From positions 1-10,831 of the forward strand of contig DBRW01000045.1 of NCBI GenBank assembly GCA_002306075.1: DNA of 10,831 nucleotides, in the 5' to 3' direction. The position numbers were made by a program, and so were the translations under genes. This stretch comes from Synergistaceae bacterium UBA1358 (GTDB lineage: Bacteria > Synergistota > Synergistia > Synergistales > Synergistaceae). Shown here in pieces: positions 6,494 through 10,831 of this stretch (its first letter is position 1; each line of letters opens with the position of its first letter). The notes under the pieces were generated by a model. It saw only the letters and a list, made by a program, of their open reading frames with translations. It made no database searches and was not told the DNA's origin.

Positions 6494-8050
6494 ATGAGCC
6501 GAAACGACAACCTTCCGGGCATGGTAAGACATGCGATGAGGATGATGGTCGGCACCCTGGCAAGCAGGATACTGGGGCTTGCGAGGGAGATGCTTACAGC
6601 AGCCCTCTTCGGAGCGACACGTCAGCTTGACGCGTTCTATGTCGCATACACGATCGCGAACCTTTCACGTCAGCTTCTGGCCGAGGGTGCGCTCTCGGCT
6701 TCTTTTGTGCCCGTATTTTCAAGGACGCTTGAAAGCAAAGGCAAAGATTCGGCAGAAAGCCTGGCGAAGCAGGCCATCTCGGTCCTGATGCTCGGCGGGG
6801 CATTCGTCGTCACGGTCGGGATAATTTTCGCCCCGGTGCTTGTGGGTATAATGGCCCCCGGATTCGCAGCCGAAGAGAGGGCGCTTGCGGTATCCCTGAC
6901 GAGGATAATGTTCCCGTTCCTACTCTTTGTGTCGGTCGGAGCTCTCGCGATGGGAGTGCTCAACAGCATGGGCTCGTTCTTCGTCCCGGCAGTCGCTCCT
7001 GCAGTCAGCAACCTCGCATACATACTCTTCCTCCTGGCAACGATGAAAAACCTCTCGATATGGAACCTCTCCGCCGCAGTCCTCATCGGAGGAGCCTGCC
7101 ACATGACCCTGCAGTGGTACTGGTGCGGCAGGATGGGAATGCTTCTCACGCCCTCCGTTCCGACAAGAAAAAACGAAGAACTGAAGAAGATGATGTACCT
7201 CTTCTTCCCGTATGCGGCCGGACTGTCTCTGAACCAGGTGAACCCCGTCATCAGCAGGATGTTCGGTTCGTTCCTTACGGGAGGGTCGATCTCCGTCCTC
7301 ACATATGCCGACAGGGTGCTCCAGCTTCCTCTCGGACTCTTTGTCATAGCCATATCGCAGGCCGTGCTTCCCATGCTTTCACGCCAGGATCCCGCGGACA
7401 GGGCGGGATTCAGGGATTTTATCAGGGACGCCCTGAGATTCGACCTTTTTGTGATACTGCCGGTATCCGTCGGCCTCATAGCTCTCTCGCAGGAGATGAT
7501 CCACATACTTTTTTTCAGGGGGGCCTTTACCGAATGGGCCTGGCACGCCACGGGGACAGCGCTTGCCATATACGCTCTGGGCCTTCCGGGGATGGCGAGC
7601 AGTACGGTCATCCTGAGGGCTATGTACGCGAGAGGCATGCCGCGCGGGGCGGTCGGTGTGACCGCTGTGACCGTGGCAGTAAACCTTACCGCATGCGTAC
7701 TGCTTATGCCGGTTTTTATGTACGCGGGGCTTGCGGGCGCTACGGCGCTTGCATTCACATGCTCCAGCCTGTACGGTGCGTGGGCCCTTTCGAGGAACCT
7801 GAGCGAACCGCTCGGCGTATTCGGCCTTAAGTGGGTCGCAAAGATATCCTTCTCGACCGCATTTATGTTCATTGTCCTCAATATGTTGAAAACAGTCATG
7901 CCATACCCCCTTTCGGCATCGGTCCTGATCAGGGCCGGCTGGCTGGCAGTGATGGTCCTTGCTGGAGTCATCCTCTATTCCATCCCGACGATACTCCTGC
8001 GCTGCTCCGAGTGGGGATGGATCAGGGACGCGCTGAAAAAGAGACAATGA
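6494..8050 (+). CDS. murJ: MurJ (MviN) lipid II flippase
   Basis: Integral membrane protein of the MOP superfamily that moves lipid II across the inner membrane for peptidoglycan assembly. 518 residues, normal length, with hydrophobic segments along the whole chain consistent with about 14 membrane helices. The N-terminal family signature is clear: SRILGLAREMLTAALFGA at 24-41, DAFYVAYTIANL at 46-57, and LLAEGALSASFVPVFSR at 61-77. R25, R31 and R59 lie at positions like the essential arginines known in MurJ. It begins 16 bases after lptB with no strong ribosome site (only AAAGG 6476-6480), so translation may rely on coupling. It continues the envelope theme of the cluster. Confidence 0.95.
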   Translation: MSRNDNLPGMVRHAMRMMVGTLASRILGLAREMLTAALFGATRQLDAFYVAYTIANLSRQLLAEGALSASFVPVFSRTLESKGKDSAESLAKQAISVLMLGGAFVVTVGIIFAPVLVGIMAPGFAAEERALAVSLTRIMFPFLLFVSVGALAMGVLNSMGSFFVPAVAPAVSNLAYILFLLATMKNLSIWNLSAAVLIGGACHMTLQWYWCGRMGMLLTPSVPTRKNEELKKMMYLFFPYAAGLSLNQVNPVISRMFGSFLTGGSISVLTYADRVLQLPLGLFVIAISQAVLPMLSRQDPADRAGFRDFIRDALRFDLFVILPVSVGLIALSQEMIHILFFRGAFTEWAWHATGTALAIYALGLPGMASSTVILRAMYARGMPRGAVGVTAVTVAVNLTACVLLMPVFMYAGLAGATALAFTCSSLYGAWALSRNLSEPLGVFGLKWVAKISFSTAFMFIVLNMLKTVMPYPLSASVLIRAGWLAVMVLAGVILYSIPTILLRCSEWGWIRDALKKRQ

Positions 8051-8215
8051 TCCCGGAGTACGTTTTTTGTGCGGAGGAAGTGAACGGATCTGAGATCCTC
8101 TTTCCGGGACAGGCAAAAAAGTTCGGCCAATAATCGGGGTCTGATGTTATCATTGAGGAGCACACGCTGTGATTTTGATCTGCGTAGATCTGCAGACGAT
8201 CAAGGGGGAGTAAGA
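8051..8215 (+). other. Gap between murJ and the exported protein gene
   Basis: This 165-base gap holds nested inverted repeats: TCCCGGA 8051-8057 with TCCGGGA 8103-8109, enclosing GGATC-TGA-GATCC 8086-8098. No T run follows, so I do not call a terminator. TGTTATCAT at 8145-8153 resembles an extended -10 (TG-n-TATCAT), but a -35 is not evident. ATG 8047, overlapping the murJ stop as ATGA, opens a 28-codon frame to TAA 8131-8133 without a clear ribosome site; it is probably not a gene. Confidence 0.35.
8175..8203 (+). promoter_or_regulatory. Stem-loop abutting the ribosome site of the 183-residue exported protein gene
   Basis: TTGA-TCTGC at 8175-8183 pairs with GCAGA 8192-8196 and TCAA 8200-8203, leaving CGA bulged and an eight-base loop GTAGATCT. 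The stem ends one base before the Shine-Dalgarno GGGGGAG (8204-8210). Such placement could modulate ribosome access or protect the 5' end of the message. The pairing is visible; function is inferred. Confidence 0.35.
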
Positions 8216-8767
8216 GTGAAAAGAAAATATTTATTGTTTCCGGTCCTGCTGCTGACTTTATGCATAGTCCTCTCCCCTGCACTGTTCAAGGCAGAGGCGG
8301 CGGAACAGAAGGATCTGAATGCACTGCTGGAGGAAAGGCAGATAGACTGCTGGGTCGAGGGGGAGGTATTCGGCGATCTCATCCTCGGATCAAGGGGTAC
8401 GATACAGTTCATCTACCTCGACGCAAAGCTCTCGAAGGCTATCTCCGCCGAACAGGGGCTTGCGCCGTGGGTCGACGACCTGAACCAGTACTACGGGTCG
8501 CCAGAGACGAAAAAGAAGGTCCTCTTCATCGCCAACCTTGAGGCAAACAAGCCCTGGACGGTGGAAGAGAAGAAGATAAGCGTAGGCGGCTATAACCTTA
8601 CGAAAAAGGATGTCATTTCCTCAAGCTGGAAGAATCCTTTCGGCACGGTCGACGCCGGTACGACATGGCAGTTCGCCTTTGTCGTCCCGCAGGAGTATGC
8701 AAGGCCGGGTCAGGAGATCATGGTGGGCTACGGGGACGACCTCGTAAAATGGAGGGTACCGAAATAA
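8216..8767 (+). CDS. Exported protein of unknown function
   Basis: 183 residues from GTG 8216, chosen because AGGGGGAG ends five bases upstream and because translation from here begins directly with a classic signal peptide: VKRK, hydrophobic residues about 6-23, and a likely cleavage in AEA/AEQ near 28. The upstream in-frame ATG 8144 would add a polar stretch before the signal and is rejected. The mature protein (about 155 residues) has no membrane segment, one cysteine (C45), and alternating hydrophobic strands such as GTIQFIYLD, KKVLFIANLE and WQFAFVVPQEY, suggesting a beta-rich fold. I do not recognise the family. It ends immediately before the zinc-ribbon gene (TAA then ATG, no gap), so the two are probably co-translated. 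Confidence 0.8.
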   Translation: MKRKYLLFPVLLLTLCIVLSPALFKAEAAEQKDLNALLEERQIDCWVEGEVFGDLILGSRGTIQFIYLDAKLSKAISAEQGLAPWVDDLNQYYGSPETKKKVLFIANLEANKPWTVEEKKISVGGYNLTKKDVISSSWKNPFGTVDAGTTWQFAFVVPQEYARPGQEIMVGYGDDLVKWRVPK

Positions 8768-8950
8768 ATGCACAAGTATAGATGCGCTTCGTGCGGCAAT
8801 GTTTTCAAATCGGACTATACGGCCGAAAAATGCCCGAAGTGCAGGTCGAGGATACTGATACACCTGGAGGGTGAGCCCAAAAGGAAAGCATCATGCAGCA
8901 GCTGCGGCGGCGGGAGCTGTTCCTCCTGCGGAGGCAGATGCGGATGCTGA
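8768..8950 (+). CDS. FmdB-like zinc-ribbon protein with cysteine-rich tail
   Basis: 60 residues. The N-terminus MHKYRCASCG with a second KCPKC pair gives a CxxC-x12-CxxC zinc ribbon (C6, C9, C22, C25), as in the small FmdB-type regulatory or zinc-ribbon family. After a basic linker (PKRK), the tail from 43 on is almost only Cys, Gly and Ser: CSSCGGGSCSSCGG then RCGC, adding six more cysteines (43, 46, 51, 54, 58, 60). The tail may bind a further metal or be disordered; its role is unknown. The ATG directly follows the stop of the exported protein gene, and the 3' end overlaps the proposed tsaD start. Family assignment is by the cysteine pattern only. Confidence 0.8.
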   Translation: MHKYRCASCGNVFKSDYTAEKCPKCRSRILIHLEGEPKRKASCSSCGGGSCSSCGGRCGC

Positions 8951-9975
8951 AGAGACAGCGTGATATGATCACACTCGGCATCGAGACGAGCTGCGACGAC
9001 ACTGCGATAGCTCTGATGAGAGGAAGGAACGACGTCCTCTTCTCAGTCATTTCAAGCCAGATCAAATCTCACTCCGTATACGGCGGGGTCGTGCCCGAAC
9101 TGGCGTCCAGGATGCATCAGGAGATGATAATGCCCCTCCTTGAGAGGGTCCTGGAAGCGTCGGGCATACATGATCCGTCCGGGGAGATCGACCTCATAGC
9201 CGTCACGGCGGGCCCCGGGCTGATGGGTTCGCTCCTCGTCGGCGTGATGACAGCCAAGGCGCTCTCACAGTCGTGGGATGTGCCGATAATAGGGGTGAAC
9301 CACCTCGAGGGACATATATTCGCGAATGTCGCCGCTAACAGGAAGCTCAAACCCCCCTTCATATCGACCATAGTCTCAGGCGGACACACCGAAATAGTCT
9401 GCGTCAAAGATTTCGGCAAGTACGAGCTTCTCGGCTCCACGAGAGACGACGCTGCGGGAGAGGCCTATGACAAGATCGCCAAGATGATGGGGCTCGGATA
9501 TCCCGGAGGTCCGGTGATAGACAGACTTTCATACATAGGGGATCCCGACAGTTACCCCCTTCCCACGCCGCTCTCAAACACCGATAAAGTAGAGTTCAGC
9601 TTCAGCGGGCTCAAAACGGCTGCCGTAAACATTATCAGAAATTCCGAGAAGAGCGGGACTTCGATAAAAAAAGAGGATATATGCGCCTCCTTCCAAAAGG
9701 CGGTCGTTGACTCCCTTACCTGCAAGATAAAGCTGGCCATGGATATCACAGGCATAAAAAAGCTGACCCTCTCGGGCGGCGTCGCTGCAAACTCAGGCCT
9801 TCACAGAAGGCTTGAGGAGCTTGCGGCGGAGGAGAAGTGGGATCTCTTTCTCCCTCCTGTCGAGATGTGCACTGACAATGCCGTGATGATAGCCTCCGCA
9901 GGTGTGGATTCTTACATGAGGGGAAACAGATCCGACCTCACGCTCTCTCCCGACCCTTCCTGGCAGATCTGGTAA
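8944..9975 (+). CDS. tsaD: TsaD, tRNA N6-threonylcarbamoyladenosine synthesis transferase
   Basis: Transfers the threonylcarbamoyl group to A37 of tRNAs that read ANN codons, acting with TsaB, TsaE and TsaC. 343 residues from ATG 8944. LGIETSCDDT is at 11-20, the metal-binding HxxxH in NHLEGH is H120 and H124, SGGHTE is at 145-150, GEAYDKIAKMMGLGYPGGP at 172-190, LSGGVAANSGL at 276-286 and the metal-ligand Asp D311 in CTDNAVMIASAG. Start choice is uncertain: ATG 8944 has GGAGG 8930-8934 at nine bases and overlaps the preceding stop by seven bases. ATG 8965 (336 residues, MITLGIETS) fits the family N-terminus but has only a weak ribosome site. Confidence 0.95.
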   Translation: MLKRQRDMITLGIETSCDDTAIALMRGRNDVLFSVISSQIKSHSVYGGVVPELASRMHQEMIMPLLERVLEASGIHDPSGEIDLIAVTAGPGLMGSLLVGVMTAKALSQSWDVPIIGVNHLEGHIFANVAANRKLKPPFISTIVSGGHTEIVCVKDFGKYELLGSTRDDAAGEAYDKIAKMMGLGYPGGPVIDRLSYIGDPDSYPLPTPLSNTDKVEFSFSGLKTAAVNIIRNSEKSGTSIKKEDICASFQKAVVDSLTCKIKLAMDITGIKKLTLSGGVAANSGLHRRLEELAAEEKWDLFLPPVEMCTDNAVMIASAGVDSYMRGNRSDLTLSPDPSWQIW

Positions 9976-10219
9976 CGGTCTGCTCCCTTGATCCTTCCGC
10001 CGTATAAATGGATGAACGGCCTCCGGCTCCTCCGGGCTGAAGAGCTCTTTACGGATCGTTTGACGTGCAAAGTGCTGTTTACTGCATGTGCCCAAACTGC
10101 AGAATGCTGCAGAAACTATGTAAGATAAACAAAAGTCAAAGTATGTTCAAAAACGCATAAAATACACAGAAAAATCAACATGATAGGCTATAATCATGTA
10201 TATTTGACGCTAATAACAT

Positions 10220-10248
10220 TTGAGAAAAGACGTCGTTCTTATTAAACT
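10220..10248 (+). promoter_or_regulatory. Probable sigma-A-type promoter of groESL
   Basis: TTGAGA 10220-10225 (five of six matches to TTGACA) and TAAACT 10243-10248 (four of six to TATAAT) are separated by 17 bases. Transcription would start near 10255, placing the CIRCE operator just inside the transcript, the normal arrangement for HrcA-repressed groE operons. Element quality is moderate, but the position relative to CIRCE supports it. Confidence 0.6.
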
Positions 10249-10264
10249 TTCACTCGAAAAGAAG

Positions 10265-10291
10265 TTAGCACTCGATTAATGTGAGTGCTAA
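10265..10291 (+). promoter_or_regulatory. CIRCE operator (HrcA binding site)
   Basis: TTAGCACTC, nine bases, GAGTGCTAA: a perfect match to the CIRCE consensus inverted repeat with canonical spacing. HrcA repressor binds this element and releases it on heat stress when GroEL is titrated by unfolded protein. It lies 37 bases before the groES ATG. Confidence 0.97.
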
Positions 10292-10328
10292 TATCAAATT
10301 ACAAAAAATCAACAGGAGGGGTAATTTT

Positions 10329-10619
10329 ATGAAACTTAAGCCACTTGGAGACAGGATAGTTGTCAAAGCCGTACCTCACGAAGAGAAGACAAAGGGCGGT
10401 CTCGTACTTCCCGAAACAGTGAAAGAGAAGCCGGTAGAGGGCATCGTAGTAGCGGTCGGAGAGGGAAAGGTGCTTGAGAACGGGACCCGCCAGCCTATGG
10501 ATGTCAAGGTGGACGACAGGATCATATACAGCAAATACTCCGGCACAGAAGTGAAGCTTGAAGGCGAGGAATACCTCATCCTCAGCGAAAGAGATGTACT
10601 CGCGGTAGTAACGAAGTAG
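10329..10619 (+). CDS. groES: GroES co-chaperonin (Hsp10)
   Basis: Caps the GroEL ring as a heptamer and assists protein folding in the cytoplasm. 96 residues, normal length. It begins KLKPLGDRIVVK, has the mobile loop with GGLVLPET (23-30) that contacts GroEL, then VAVGEGKVLENG, and ends with the family pattern YLILSERDVLAVV. AGGAGGGG 10314-10321 is a strong ribosome site seven bases before ATG 10329. An in-frame ATG further upstream at 10281 lies inside CIRCE and is rejected. It is the first gene of the HrcA-controlled operon, with groEL 48 bases downstream. Confidence 0.98.
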   Translation: MKLKPLGDRIVVKAVPHEEKTKGGLVLPETVKEKPVEGIVVAVGEGKVLENGTRQPMDVKVDDRIIYSKYSGTEVKLEGEEYLILSERDVLAVVTK

Positions 10620-10667
10620 TCCTGAAAATAATTTAATTCAAAATATAATTCTGGGAGGAATATATTC

Positions 10668-10831
10668 ATGGCAAAGATACTGCTTTTTAAAGAAGAAGCC
10701 CGCCGTGCTATGGAGCGCGGAATGAATAAAGTTGCCGATACGGTAGGCATCACCCTCGGACCGAAAGGCCGCAACGTAGTTCTTGACAAGAAATACGGTT
10801 CACCCACCATCACAAACGACGGCGTCACCAT
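10668..10831 (+). CDS. groEL: GroEL chaperonin (Hsp60), N-terminal part
   Basis: The window ends 54 full codons into the gene. The visible N-terminus reads MAKILLFKEEARRAMERG, then ITLGPKGRNVVLD and GSPTITNDGVT, the nucleotide-binding region of the equatorial domain of group I chaperonins. GGGAGGA 10653-10659 lies eight bases before ATG 10668. The 48-base groES-groEL spacer is AT-rich and shows no promoter or terminator I can support, so both genes should share the CIRCE-controlled transcript. Confidence 0.98.
   Translation, partial: MAKILLFKEEARRAMERGMNKVADTVGITLGPKGRNVVLDKKYGSPTITNDGVT

Larger units (their letters stand above)
9976..10328 (+). other. Intergenic region between tsaD and groES
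   Basis: 353 bases without a convincing gene. The first 100 bases keep the GC-rich character of the coding run; from about 10110 on the sequence becomes markedly AT-rich. CTGCAG 10097-10102 and CTGCAG 10107-10112 form a perfect stem with an AATG loop, but no T run follows. TATAAT occurs at 10189-10194 without a matching -35, and TTGACG at 10204-10209 without a matching -10. No tRNA or other known RNA fold was recognised. No clear intrinsic terminator closes tsaD. The 3' part holds the groE promoter and CIRCE operator, listed separately. Confidence 0.6.

Noticed and set aside
6670..7971. 433-codon minus-strand open frame opposite murJ
   Set aside because: Antisense to the clear MurJ sequence; its translation is rich in Arg, Thr, Ala and Pro with no membrane or domain pattern.
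8893..8943. ATG 8893 as tsaD start
   Set aside because: It adds an arginine- and leucine-rich extension read from the Cys/Gly/Ser codons of the zinc-ribbon gene in another frame; TsaD proteins begin close to LGIETS.
10000..10065. Terminator after tsaD at the GGCCTCCGG and AAGAGCTCTT repeats
   Set aside because: The stems are short or loop-less palindromes and no T run follows a stable hairpin.
1..10831. CRISPR arrays, insertion sequences, tRNA or rRNA genes, phage genes
   Set aside because: No regularly spaced repeats, transposase-like frames, terminal inverted repeats, tRNA T-loop patterns or rRNA segments were seen; the window is ordinary chromosomal housekeeping sequence.

Overview
The window (10,831 bases) is a gene-dense stretch from a moderately GC-rich diderm bacterium. 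All genes lie on the + strand, with small or overlapping junctions. The combination of a Firmicute-style pyrR-pyrB-pyrC-pyrF-pyrE order, outer-membrane lipopolysaccharide transport genes (lptA-like and lptB), murJ, and a CIRCE/HrcA-controlled groESL operon suggests a member of the Synergistota. Heavy use of AGG (Arg) and ATA (Ile) codons fits this. The phylum is an inference from gene content and codon use, and I cannot name a genus.

Layout. Positions 1-3927 hold de novo pyrimidine synthesis: the 3' end of pyrR, pyrB (aspartate carbamoyltransferase), pyrC (class I dihydroorotase), pyrF (OMP decarboxylase) and pyrE (orotate phosphoribosyltransferase). The pyrR/pyrB, pyrB/pyrC and pyrF/pyrE junctions overlap, which suggests translational coupling. 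The only break is a 190-bp leader between pyrC and pyrF. It contains an intrinsic terminator, a competing antiterminator hairpin and a 55-codon ORF that runs across both. This looks like an attenuation device inside the operon. No pyrD or pyrK is present here.

Positions 3927-8050 turn to the cell envelope. An exported protein resembling the TroA/ZnuA metal-binding family, but lacking its histidine ligands, starts on the stop codon of pyrE. It is followed by an LptA/OstA-like periplasmic protein, the LptB ATPase and the lipid II flippase MurJ.

Positions 8216-9975 hold an unrecognised exported protein, a 60-residue zinc-ribbon protein with a cysteine/glycine/serine tail, and tsaD (tRNA t6A synthesis); these three abut or overlap.

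A 353-bp non-coding stretch, AT-rich in its second half, then separates this long + strand run from groES and the start of groEL. It ends with a sigma-A-like promoter and a perfect CIRCE operator. The most interesting elements are the pyrC-pyrF leader switch and the degenerate TroA-like protein.
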